Both the position numbers and the translations under genes were made by a program. Positions 1 to 8,566 of a stretch of DNA of 64,000 nucleotides are shown here, in pieces. The DNA is from a virus. Positions within the stretch are counted from its first letter, which is position 1. Each line of letters begins with the position of its first letter. The notes below the pieces were generated by a model that was not told the DNA's origin, did not search any database, and saw nothing but the letters and a program-made list of their open reading frames with translations. The stretch covers positions 1 through 64,000 of the IMG/VR virus record IMGVR_UViG_3300020186_000021; one strand, given 5' to 3'.

Positions 1-3000
1 TAGATAGAACATGAATAGTAGATACAATTGTATGAGTACCAAAAGCTTCTTGTGAATTAATTGAAACTGGTTTAATAATATGCTTAAGATGATGTGTGCC
101 AAATGCTTCTTCACTGTCTATTGAAGTTGGTTGTATTATTTGAACAAGACTATGTGCGCCAATGTATTCTTCACTATCAATTTGTACAGGGAAAATAGTA
201 AGATTTAATTGATGAGTTCCAAAAGCTTCTTCGCTATCAATTGATGTAATATTAATAACATGATTTAATTGATGTAAACCAAAAGCTTCATCACTACCAA
301 TAGCTTGAGTAAAGATAGTAAGATTTAATTGATGAGTACCGAAAGCTTCTAATGATGTTATAGAAGATGGTTGTATTACTTGAACTAAACTATGTGAGCC
401 AATGTATTCTTCTGAATCAATAGAAGATGGAACAATATAAAGATTTAATTGGTGTGAGCCAAATGCTTCTTCACTAGTAATACTTACTGGGAAGATAGTA
501 AGATTTAATTGGTGAGTACCAAATTCTTCTAATGATGCTATACCAAGAACATGAACATTTAAGTTTACTTGGTGTGTACCAAATGCTTCTAATGATGTTA
601 TAGAAGATGGATTAATATAAGCATTAGATGTTAATGTTGGAGTGCCAAATGCTTCATTACTATTGATTGAACTTGGTTCAATCTCATGAACCAACATTGT
701 AGTTCCGAAAGCTTCATCAGAAGTAACACCAATAGGATAGATGATGTAATTTAATTGGTGTGAACCGAAAGCTTCTAATGATGCTATACCAAGAACATGA
801 ATGTTTAGATTTACTTGTGGTGTTCCATATTCATCTTCAAAGATAGATGTTGTGTGAATATTTTGATGAACGATATGATATCCGAATACTTCTTCGGTAG
901 TAATAGCATTTACTATTATAGAAATAGAAAGTTGTGCTATACCAAAAGCTTCTTCCGAATCAATAGAAGTCGGTTGAATGTATACAGCTCCAGGTTGTAC
1001 TATTGGGAAACCAACCGATTCAGCCGAATTAATACTTGGTGGATAAATGTTTTGTTCAATATCATCCAGACCACCAAACATTTCTTGTGAGTTAATTGAT
1101 AGTGGTTGTATTACTTGAACTACATTTACATCATTTACAAATTCTTCTGTATCAATAGCATTAGGTTGTATTACTTGTACAACACTATGAGTTCCAATAT
1201 ACTCTTCACTATCAATTGAACTTGGTTGAATGTAAGCTATAGAAGTTAGTGTTGGAGTTCCGAAAGCTTCTTCAGAAGTTATTGAAGAAGGAACAACATA
1301 AAGAATTAATAGATGTGTACCAAAAGCTTCTTCCGAATCAATACTTGTGATATTGATAAGATGATTTACTTTATGAGAGCCAAAGGCTTCTAATGAAGTT
1401 ATTGAACTTGGTTGAATGTAAACAACTCCAGGTTGTATTACATGTGAACCAAAAGCTTCAGATGAAAATATCTCATTAATGAAAATCTTTAAATGTAATG
1501 TAGGTTCATTTACAGTTTCTTGAGTATTGATATCTTGAGCAAAGATAACAAAATTAATTTTTAGATTACCAAAAGTTTCTTGGCTTGTAATACTTTCAGC
1601 ATGAATCTTTTGATTTACTTTATGTGTACCAAAAGATTCTAATGAAGATATAGAAGATGGATAGATATTAATATTTCCACTTACTATTGTTGGAGTGCCA
1701 AATGCTTCTTCACTATCAATTGAGCTTGGCTCAATCTCGTGAACCAACATTGTAGTTCCGAAAGCTTCATCACTGTCTACTGAACTAGGTTTAATCTTTT
1801 GATTAATTTGATGTGTGCCAAATGCTTCAGCACTAGGAACTCCAGGCTCTTCTATTTCTAAATCAAGTTCATGTAAACCAAAAGCTTCTTGGCTAACAAT
1901 ACCAGATGGAAGAACGTAAGCCGTTCCAGGTGTTACAGTATGTGAACCAAATGTTTCAGTAGAATCAATAGAAGAAGGAACAACATAAAGATTTAATTGA
2001 TGTGTGCCAAATGCTTCTTCACTGTTAATAGAAGATGGGTATATAACAGCCGATAATGAATGTGAACCAAAAGCTTCCGAAGTGTTTATTGCTTGTGGGA
2101 ATATTCTAAGATGTAATGAATGTGAACCAAAAGCTTCTAGTGAGTCTATAGAAGATGGTTGTACGTAAACAACAGAAAGTATAATAGGTGAACCAAAAGC
2201 TTCAGCACTGTTTACGTGATCTGGATATATTATGTAACTAAACTTATGTAAACCAAAAGCTTCTTGACTTGTAATACTTTGAGCATGAATTTTTTGATTT
2301 ACTTTATGTAAACCAAAAGTTTCGGCACTATTAATAGAAGTTACTTGAATAGATACAATAGAAGTTATAGTTGGGAAACCAAAATCTTCTGCACTATTAA
2401 TAGATGGAGGTTCTATTTCATATTCAACTCCAGGAGCTTCATTGACATATTCTTGAGATAGAATACCCAACGGGAAGATAGTAAGATTTAATTGATGCAA
2501 ACCAAAAGCTTCTTCTGAATCAATAGAAGATGGTTTAATCTTATGTACTATATTGTGTACACCAAATACTTCTAATGAATCAATAGAAGATGGTAATATA
2601 TTTACATTGCCAGTTGTTAAGGTATGACTGCCAAAAGCTTCATTACTATTAATAGAAGATGGAACAATATAAAGATTTAATTGGTGTGTACCAAAAGTTT
2701 CAGCACTATCAATTGATGCTGGCTTAATATGATGTTTTATGTGTGGTAGTCCAACACCTTCTAATGAATCAATAGAAGAAGGAACAATATTAAGATTTAC
2801 TTTATGAGAACCAAATGCTTCTAGTGAGTTTATAGAAGAAGTAGAGATAATAACATCTCCAACTTCTATTATGTGAGTACCAAAAGCTTCATCAGATGTA
2901 ATACCAATTACATGAATATTAAGATTTACTTTATGTGAACCAAAAGCTTCTAATGAATCTATAGAAGATGGTTTGATTTTTTGGTTGATCTGGTGTAAAC

Positions 3001-4420
3001 CAAATGCTTCCGCACTAGGAACTCCAGGCTCTTCTATTTCTAAATCAAGTTCATGTAAACCAAAAGCCTCTTGGCTTATAATACCAGATGGAAGAACGTA
3101 AGCGGTTCCAGGAACTATTGTTGGAGTTCCGAAAGCTTCAGCACTAGCAATGTTGCCAGCATTATGTATTTTTAGATTTAGTTTGTGAGAACCAAAAGCT
3201 TCTAGTGTTGTAATAGATGTAGGAGAAATTCTTTGGTTTAGTTTGTGAGAACCAAAGGCTTCAACAGAAGCAATATTACCAACAAGATGTATTTTTTGAT
3301 TTAGCTTATGAGTTCCAAATGTTTCGGCCGATAGAATTGGTGGGCCAGTAGTATAGATAACCAAATGTAATTTTGGTATACCAAAAACTTCTTGTGATGT
3401 TATGGCTATAGGTTTAATTACGTGATTAAGTTTGTGTGTCCCGAAAGCTTCTGCGCTTACTATCGCTCCAACATTATGAATTTTTTGGTTGAGTTGATGA
3501 GTGCCGAAAGCTTGAGTAGAAGATATATTTCCCACCGTATTAATATTTTGGTTTATTTTATGTGAACCAAATGCTTCAGCAGAAGATATTCCTGTTGGTT
3601 GTATGTTTTGTGTCGGTGGGACACCAGCAAAAGTATATAATATTTCATTAGCAGGATTAATAAGTCCAGACCAAGGGTCGGAATATAATTCTCTAACTTC
3701 TGAACTTTGTAATGCTCTATTATATAAACGAACTTCAGATAAAATTTGATCTGCTTTATTAGCTTGAGAAGGTCCTCTTTCACCAAATAGCCAATCGGCA
3801 GCAGATAGATTTAAGGTAGCAGCCGTTCCAGATAAAGTTGATACTGCAACGTCAATACCATTAATGTAAATTTTTATATCTGAAGTTAAGGTAGCTCCAG
3901 GTGGCACAACTATAACCACATGAGACATGTAGTTTTGCGATATGGTACTCGCCGCCGTTCCCCAAATATGTCCAGCCGAACCGAAATCTATTTGTATATT
4001 ATCGCTAGAAGTTTGTATTAATAAATTTGTTCCGCTAGTAGTCCCAGCATTATATTGAACAATATCTTTAAGAGTTGCTGAATTTGATTTAATCCAGAAT
4101 GATATAGTTAATTGGTTTGCTCCAGTTGGATAAGCAGGAAGTCCAGCCGGAGTCGTAAATGATACAAATTGTTTTATGCTTGGGAAATTAAGACCAACAG
4201 CATTAAGAGGGCCAGGAGTAGTTGAATAAGTTATAGAAGTATTACTTATTGTGCCGTGATTACCATAACCTGAATAGTCTTTTAATGCTCCTGTACCACC
4301 AGTAGCAGTATCTACAGAACACGGCCAATAACCCACGAGGCCTTTGCTCAAATAGTGGTTTCCGTCCACTATTGGCTGCATTGGTTGGGCTATTAATTTA
4401 CTACGTCGGAAATTATACAT
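1..4420 (-). CDS. LamG-like head + EAFG tandem-repeat fibre/adhesin (partial)
   Basis: Open frame of 1473 codons starting at ATG 4420 and still open at the left edge, so the C-terminus is missing. Residues about 25-245 look like a LamG/concanavalin-type beta-sandwich: GLVGYWP with DYSGYGNHGT near the start, TISFWIKS in the middle and EVRLYNRALQSSEVRELY at the end. From about residue 270 on, the protein is about 58 tandem repeats of mostly 20 residues with the core S-x-EAFG-x-H-x-LN. Such sandwich heads bind glycans in other proteins, and EAFG-type repeats occur, as I recall, in phage tail proteins. I infer a virion fibre or adhesin. It lies downstream of gp21 and two unknown genes, and the coding direction matches the late block. 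The binding target is unknown. Confidence 0.85.
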   Translation of the reverse strand, partial: MYNFRRSKLIAQPMQPIVDGNHYLSKGLVGYWPCSVDTATGGTGALKDYSGYGNHGTISNTSITYSTTPGPLNAVGLNFPSIKQFVSFTTPAGLPAYPTGANQLTISFWIKSNSATLKDIVQYNAGTTSGTNLLIQTSSDNIQIDFGSAGHIWGTAASTISQNYMSHVVIVVPPGATLTSDIKIYINGIDVAVSTLSGTAATLNLSAADWLFGERGPSQANKADQILSEVRLYNRALQSSEVRELYSDPWSGLINPANEILYTFAGVPPTQNIQPTGISSAEAFGSHKINQNINTVGNISSTQAFGTHQLNQKIHNVGAIVSAEAFGTHKLNHVIKPIAITSQEVFGIPKLHLVIYTTGPPILSAETFGTHKLNQKIHLVGNIASVEAFGSHKLNQRISPTSITTLEAFGSHKLNLKIHNAGNIASAEAFGTPTIVPGTAYVLPSGIISQEAFGLHELDLEIEEPGVPSAEAFGLHQINQKIKPSSIDSLEAFGSHKVNLNIHVIGITSDEAFGTHIIEVGDVIISTSSINSLEAFGSHKVNLNIVPSSIDSLEGVGLPHIKHHIKPASIDSAETFGTHQLNLYIVPSSINSNEAFGSHTLTTGNVNILPSSIDSLEVFGVHNIVHKIKPSSIDSEEAFGLHQLNLTIFPLGILSQEYVNEAPGVEYEIEPPSINSAEDFGFPTITSIVSIQVTSINSAETFGLHKVNQKIHAQSITSQEAFGLHKFSYIIYPDHVNSAEAFGSPIILSVVYVQPSSIDSLEAFGSHSLHLRIFPQAINTSEAFGSHSLSAVIYPSSINSEEAFGTHQLNLYVVPSSIDSTETFGSHTVTPGTAYVLPSGIVSQEAFGLHELDLEIEEPGVPSAEAFGTHQINQKIKPSSVDSDEAFGTTMLVHEIEPSSIDSEEAFGTPTIVSGNINIYPSSISSLESFGTHKVNQKIHAESITSQETFGNLKINFVIFAQDINTQETVNEPTLHLKIFINEIFSSEAFGSHVIQPGVVYIQPSSITSLEAFGSHKVNHLINITSIDSEEAFGTHLLILYVVPSSITSEEAFGTPTLTSIAYIQPSSIDSEEYIGTHSVVQVIQPNAIDTEEFVNDVNVVQVIQPLSINSQEMFGGLDDIEQNIYPPSINSAESVGFPIVQPGAVYIQPTSIDSEEAFGIAQLSISIIVNAITTEEVFGYHIVHQNIHTTSIFEDEYGTPQVNLNIHVLGIASLEAFGSHQLNYIIYPIGVTSDEAFGTTMLVHEIEPSSINSNEAFGTPTLTSNAYINPSSITSLEAFGTHQVNLNVHVLGIASLEEFGTHQLNLTIFPVSITSEEAFGSHQLNLYIVPSSIDSEEYIGSHSLVQVIQPSSITSLEAFGTHQLNLTIFTQAIGSDEAFGLHQLNHVINITSIDSEEAFGTHQLNLTIFPVQIDSEEYIGAHSLVQIIQPTSIDSEEAFGTHHLKHIIKPVSINSQEAFGTHTIVSTIHVLS
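30..3600 (-). repeat. ~58-copy 60-bp coding tandem repeat array
   Basis: Reading down the window, a core resembling ccaaa(a/t)gcttct recurs about every 60 bases from position 39 to 3567; I count about 58 cores. Most spacings are 60 bp. Others are 57, 63, 66 or 69 bp, always multiples of three, so the frame is kept. On the minus strand the core reads EAFG followed by a His and LN. Individual copies differ in the outer positions, but some multi-copy segments are almost identical far apart, which suggests intragenic duplication. Confidence 0.9.
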
Positions 4421-4450
4421 AACGACTCTTCACACTCCTAAAGGGTTTTA

Positions 4451-4933
4451 TTAAGTCGTCGTATATGTTATACCAGTAAAAGTCTTTATTAAATTTCCTT
4501 CAGTTGCATTGAAAGCTAAGTTAGTTCTATTCTCAATAACAAATCCCCATTTTCTAGGAAGTATGCCACCAAAGAAAGAAGCAACAGAACCTATAGTTGC
4601 TTTATAGGTTAAAGCACCAGCAGTTGGAGTTGTTATGATAAAAGGTCCACGCAAATTTGTTGGTACTCTTAATGTAACAGCAGCATTAGTACCTAAAGAG
4701 TTATCGGTATAGTTTGTTCCATCTTCTGAACCATAGAACCAAACGTTGATAGCTTTATCTGAGGCCGGAGTGCCCGTAACCAAAGGTATAGCAAGATATA
4801 GTATAGCATCAATATATTTGTTTGTGCCGTTATCTACAGCATCGCAAGATCTTGCTGAAGCAGTAGCTAAAGAAGCAAGAGTACAAGTTATACTTGCTGA
4901 AGCTGAATATGTAATGTTTAATGTTGAAGCCAT
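4451..4933 (-). CDS. Small unknown virion-type protein (160 aa)
   Basis: 160-residue acidic, Ser/Thr/Ala-rich protein starting MASTLN at a clear ATG. The sequence is mostly predicted beta (many alternating hydrophobics, SASASITCTLASL near the start, GPFIITTPTAG in the middle) with no membrane segment or catalytic motif. It ends 30 bases before the start of the repeat fibre and follows the 191-residue gene after 10 bases, so it is probably co-expressed with both. Composition and place suggest a small structural or decoration protein. I do not recognise the family. Confidence 0.75.
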   Translation of the reverse strand: MASTLNITYSASASITCTLASLATASARSCDAVDNGTNKYIDAILYLAIPLVTGTPASDKAINVWFYGSEDGTNYTDNSLGTNAAVTLRVPTNLRGPFIITTPTAGALTYKATIGSVASFFGGILPRKWGFVIENRTNLAFNATEGNLIKTFTGITYTTT

Positions 4934-4943
4934 TTTTGTTTTC

Positions 4944-5519
4944 CTATATTATATTAGCGTAATGTTTTGTATCAATAATATCTTTTTCAGTCACGGCGTT
5001 TGGCGCCCCAGCAACACCACTAAATAATCTAAGAATTCTACATGAAATAATTTTATTACTTATATGAACAGAATACTTTTTCTGTCCTATTTTTGAAGCG
5101 TGTTCCAAAACATCTAAAACAGCCATCTTAAGCTTTTCTTTATCACCCCAATATGATGATATACCAAACATATTTAGAAAAAAATCTATGCCTAGTAATT
5201 TAAGAATTCTTAACAATCCATCACTTTCTTCGGTAGCAACAGTATTATTAACTGCATTTCCTGCTCCATGATATATTAAAAACTCAACTAGTTCTTTTAC
5301 AAGCTGTACATTATTAACTACCTTTAATTCCTCAAGCCAAGTTAGATATTCTAATGCTTTAGTTATACTAGTAGATTGTATTTCTGATTGTCTTTGTGGT
5401 TGATTCATTAAAGCAGCGATCTGCGCCGGATAAGCAAAATATCTACTATACCCTAAATGTTCGGGGTCAGTAAGTAATTCAGTCTTTAATGTTCTTATTA
5501 AATCTTTATGCGTGAACAT
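4944..5519 (-). CDS. Unknown protein directly downstream of prohead protease (191 aa)
   Basis: 191 residues, starts MFTHKDLIRTLK at ATG 5519; that ATG is next to the stop of gp21, so the two are translationally coupled. It looks mostly helical, with Leu-rich stretches such as ALEYLTWLEELK and LLRILKLLGIDFFLNMFG. In T4 the gene after 21 is the scaffold gene 22; this protein is shorter and lacks the strongly charged, coiled-coil look of gp22, so I do not call it a scaffold. Role unknown, most likely in head assembly from its position. Confidence 0.75.
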   Translation of the reverse strand: MFTHKDLIRTLKTELLTDPEHLGYSRYFAYPAQIAALMNQPQRQSEIQSTSITKALEYLTWLEELKVVNNVQLVKELVEFLIYHGAGNAVNNTVATEESDGLLRILKLLGIDFFLNMFGISSYWGDKEKLKMAVLDVLEHASKIGQKKYSVHISNKIISCRILRLFSGVAGAPNAVTEKDIIDTKHYANII

Positions 5520-6185
5520 TTATCCTCTGCTAAGTCGTTTCATGAAGTCTTCAAAAGCTTTTACGCTTACTTCACGAATCTTCTTAGCAGGAGCCTTAGA
5601 TATTTCTTTCTTGTAGCCGGCAATGGTACGTTCTTTGATGAGCCCATTATCCCAAACCCATTCTTTACCTTCCATGATGCCATTTACGAAAGCATCAGGA
5701 GCAGAAGGGTCGGCAACAATGTCACCAGCCGTTACAAGATAAAAATCATCTTGAACTATCTGTATATCGTGGCCTTCGGTTCTTAACGAACCCATACCAC
5801 GAGAAGATACGCCAAGTGAAGCACCAGCATCAATAAAAGCCTTAACGATTTTACCGTTAGGCAAGTCAACTAATATTTTAGCTTTACCAATAAAATTATC
5901 ACCATCTTCTCTTAATTCGGTAATCATATGCGATACACGATCAAGATTGATAGTCGGACCATCTGGATGTCCCAATTCACCAAAAGCACGATTCTTTTCT
6001 ACGTACTCTTTAATATATCTTTTAACTTCATTTTGTAGAAGTTCTTTAGGGTACATTCTTCCATTGCGGTTCTTCATTTCTGCTTGGAGAAAGATACCTT
6101 CAATGAAGTAGTTTTTACCGCCAGACTTTTCTTCGGTAATAACCTTGTACGCTAAATTTTCATTTACTTCTGTAATGAGTTTCAT
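5520..6185 (-). CDS. 21: Prohead core protease, T4 gp21-like
   Basis: 221 residues, close to the T4 gp21 size. This serine protease sits inside the prohead core, cleaves scaffold and capsid precursors during maturation, and then degrades itself. Visible marks are RNGRMYP near residue 40, GELGHP with His73, LGVSSRG with the candidate nucleophile Ser127/Ser128, and TAGDIVADPSAPDA around residue 155, all in the order expected for this family. It begins 9 bases after the tiny core gene and follows the portal gene, as in T4 (20-67-68-21). No intein or truncation. Assignment by family motifs and synteny is strong. Confidence 0.93.
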   Translation of the reverse strand: MKLITEVNENLAYKVITEEKSGGKNYFIEGIFLQAEMKNRNGRMYPKELLQNEVKRYIKEYVEKNRAFGELGHPDGPTINLDRVSHMITELREDGDNFIGKAKILVDLPNGKIVKAFIDAGASLGVSSRGMGSLRTEGHDIQIVQDDFYLVTAGDIVADPSAPDAFVNGIMEGKEWVWDNGLIKERTIAGYKKEISKAPAKKIREVSVKAFEDFMKRLSRG

Positions 6186-6194
6186 TTCTTAGGC

Positions 6195-6356
6195 CTAACG
6201 TTTCTCTTTAAAAAGTTTCTTGGAAAGCTGTACTTCTTTTTCGTCAAGTCTCTTAGCTGTCTTAGCCAAAAGAACTTCTTTTAGCGTCTTTCTGAAAGCC
6301 GAAAGGTTCATTTCTGAAGCTAACTTAATAAGGTTTTTTAGTTTCTTTTTTGACAT
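6195..6356 (-). CDS. Tiny basic prohead-core-like protein (53 aa; T4 gp67/68 position)
   Basis: Lys-rich 53-residue helix-forming protein starting MSKKKLKNLIK. I take ATG 6356 because AAAGGAT lies 11 bases upstream; an in-frame TTG at 6377 would add only seven residues and has no ribosome-binding site. It lies between portal and protease, exactly where T4 has the small prohead core genes 67 and 68. Sequence similarity is not visible by eye (gp67 is acidic, this is basic), so the role as an internal head or core peptide rests on position and size only. Confidence 0.6.
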   Translation of the reverse strand: MSKKKLKNLIKLASEMNLSAFRKTLKEVLLAKTAKRLDEKEVQLSKKLFKEKR

Positions 6357-6382
6357 ATATGTATTTATCCTTTCCAAGTTTA

Positions 6383-8491
6383 TTAAAATTCGTTACCATC
6401 ATCAAAATTAGTCATTTTAACCCCATCTTCTCCCGGAGCGGGAGCCGGATCAGGGTAAACGTCTTTTTCAGCTACAATGTCTTTATCCACAGTTTTCTGT
6501 TCATCCTCAGTCTGTTTTAGTACGTTCTTTCTAATCCACTTAACTGAGAAGTATTTTTGTGTGTATGGATCTATCAATTGAATAAGCTCAAGTCTGTTTC
6601 TAAGAATTTCAGAGTCTTTCAATTCAGTAAAGTGATTATCGTTAGCCCAATCAAAAGTTACTTGCTCTTTTATATTCTCCCATTCATCTCGGTTTACAAT
6701 ACCCTTTATAGTTAGTTGCTTTTCTAATAGTTCAATGAATAGGTGTGAGAATCTAATTCTTTGTCTATAGATGAATTTAGTAAACTTCAATTCATCACGA
6801 GTAATTTCAGCAGCACGTCCTAATTGGAAACCATTTTCTGGATCTAATCTTGATACTGGAACATTAAGTGCTTTATATAATTTCTTCTGAAAGTATTCAA
6901 CGTCTGCCATCTCACCAAGATTTTCACCACCTGGAAGTGTATCAATAGAAGTGCCCTGACTGTTCATCACAAAGATTCCAGCCGATAGAGCAAAGTTGTG
7001 ATAATCGTGATATCTGTGGTCTTTATCAATTGTTAAGGTTCCGACATCCATTCTTTCAGAAAGTATTTCTATTGAAACGACTTTATGGTTATGGAGTTTC
7101 TTTTCTTCATTCATCGCTTGCATTTTAGCCAAGCCAGGAGACCATTTTTCTAAGTATTCTGCTTTACTTAATATTTGTTTATCTTTCTCTCTCGTATAGA
7201 AAGGCATTAACGAATCTTGTGGTTTCAGATCTCTTGCTTCTATTTTAGTGCCGTCTCGCAAAATAAATTTGTGATCTGGTGTTGCTATAACTTCTTCGCC
7301 GTTGTCGAGAGTTATTTTAAGCACATCAGTATTTTTGCGTGTAACGCCAGCCCAAGATATCAGGCCAGGAACTATTTCTCCTTCGGGTGAAACAGAGTAT
7401 GTCCAGTTTTGTTTGCCTTGATCATATTCTAATATTAAATCACTTAAAGGAACTTGACGGCCATCTAGTAAATCTATCTGCGTATTCAATGAAAGGCATC
7501 CCTCTCTCCTCGGCAACCAAAAGTCTTCAAGCATAGAAAGTGTTCGTCTATCGTCTTTGACTTCTCCAGTTTCGATATTGTAGACCATCTTGTTACGATA
7601 TCTTTGCATGATATCTCTAAGATATGCATCAGCTTTTGATTTAGGAAGATTACCAACATCAACATAGAAAATTCTTCTTTCTGGAGCACGAGCAATACGA
7701 TAGATAACCATCGCATCTTCCATCATTTTTAGTTGATTCATTCCTTTTAATGCTTTATGTAGATTAGAAAGAATGGTAGAAGAAAATTTATCTACAATAC
7801 CAGAATGAACAAATAGAATTGAATCAGTAGAAATTTTAATACCTTCTACGGTAGTAGATGCGCCAGTGTATGTGGTATTACCAGAACCACCACGAAGAAG
7901 TCCTCTTTGGTTGAACACGTAATATTCATCGGCAACTTTTAATAGCTCAACACCCTGTTCTGAAACATCTCTTTCTATTTCTCTAACTTTACGAATTTGT
8001 CTTGGGTCAATATATCGAAGTTCTAAGATCCCATTTTTCTTTTTTTGATCGTCTAGTATAACGTGAAAAAACAGTCTACCGTCTATATACCATTTTCTGA
8101 ATAGGTCGTATGAGTTTTGATTCCAATTTAATAGAGTAAGAATATTATCAAACTCTTCATAGATTGCTTCTTTAACTTCTTTCTTTTCTTTGATATTGCT
8201 GAGATTAATTTCTACGGCATCTCTTTGTCCATTAACAACAATTGCTTCATTAACAATGTCGTCTATAGCACTATCTACTTCAGGTAGAAGTGCCATTTCT
8301 CTATAGCGTGTGATTAATTCAAATTCGTTTTTAGAAGAGCCTTCAAGGTCAATGAAGGCTCCGTAGGCACCAACACCTTCAACGGTTACTGCGCCATCTT
8401 CATTAGTAGGCGGTACAAAAGACTTAGCATCTTCTTTAGCTTTTTCTAGTTCAGTCTTTTTTAATGTATAACCGAATAATTTAAAATCCAT
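6383..8491 (-). CDS. 20: Portal protein, T4 gp20-like, interrupted by an intein
   Basis: 702-residue reading frame. Residues 1-331 and 511-702 join to a 523-residue portal, very near T4 gp20 (524). The portal dodecamer forms the DNA entry vertex, starts prohead assembly, and docks terminase and then the neck. Recognisable pieces are YREMALLPEVDSAIDDIVNE, RALFFHV-like strands near 140, YRIARAPERRIFYVDVGNLP near 262, FWLPRREG ending at 331 and, after the insert, TLPGGENLGEM and LYKALNVPVSRL. The insert at residues 332-510 is a mini-intein, described separately. The start ATG 8491 has GGAGAGCAA directly upstream. Excision is needed for an intact portal, because the insert splits a very conserved segment. 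Confidence 0.95.
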   Translation of the reverse strand: MDFKLFGYTLKKTELEKAKEDAKSFVPPTNEDGAVTVEGVGAYGAFIDLEGSSKNEFELITRYREMALLPEVDSAIDDIVNEAIVVNGQRDAVEINLSNIKEKKEVKEAIYEEFDNILTLLNWNQNSYDLFRKWYIDGRLFFHVILDDQKKKNGILELRYIDPRQIRKVREIERDVSEQGVELLKVADEYYVFNQRGLLRGGSGNTTYTGASTTVEGIKISTDSILFVHSGIVDKFSSTILSNLHKALKGMNQLKMMEDAMVIYRIARAPERRIFYVDVGNLPKSKADAYLRDIMQRYRNKMVYNIETGEVKDDRRTLSMLEDFWLPRREGCLSLNTQIDLLDGRQVPLSDLILEYDQGKQNWTYSVSPEGEIVPGLISWAGVTRKNTDVLKITLDNGEEVIATPDHKFILRDGTKIEARDLKPQDSLMPFYTREKDKQILSKAEYLEKWSPGLAKMQAMNEEKKLHNHKVVSIEILSERMDVGTLTIDKDHRYHDYHNFALSAGIFVMNSQGTSIDTLPGGENLGEMADVEYFQKKLYKALNVPVSRLDPENGFQLGRAAEITRDELKFTKFIYRQRIRFSHLFIELLEKQLTIKGIVNRDEWENIKEQVTFDWANDNHFTELKDSEILRNRLELIQLIDPYTQKYFSVKWIRKNVLKQTEDEQKTVDKDIVAEKDVYPDPAPAPGEDGVKMTNFDDGNEF
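6962..7498 (-). other. Mini-intein inside portal gp20 (179 aa)
   Basis: Residues 332-510 of the portal frame. The N-terminal splice block starts with Cys332 (CLSLNTQIDLLDG), block B is ATPDHKFIL with the Thr-x-x-His pattern (His407), and block F/G is HNFALSAGIFVMN ending at Asn510, followed by Ser511 as the +1 extein residue. The host sequence reads REG before and SQGTSIDTLPGG after, so removing 179 residues restores a continuous portal of normal length. There is no room for a LAGLIDADG or HNH homing endonuclease. The usual penultimate His is Met509 here, which may slow Asn cyclisation. Codon use resembles the flanking gene. Confidence 0.9.
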
Positions 8492-8566
8492 TTGCTCTCC
8501 TGTTCATACTATAATAGGCTTGTGATTATCTCCAAGACCTTCACTTGATATTTAGGTGAGCCTAAA

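Noticed and set aside
1-3600. CRISPR-like or regulatory repeat array
   Set aside because: Period is 60 bp with no unique spacers, unit lengths stay multiples of three and the frame is open throughout, so it is coding repeat.
3553-3786. Minus-strand 77-residue frame inside the fibre
   Set aside because: It is out of frame with the long fibre frame and its sequence looks like a shadow.
1-4420. Diversity-generating retroelement target
   Set aside because: No reverse transcriptase or template repeat in the window, and repeat differences are not limited to adenine positions.
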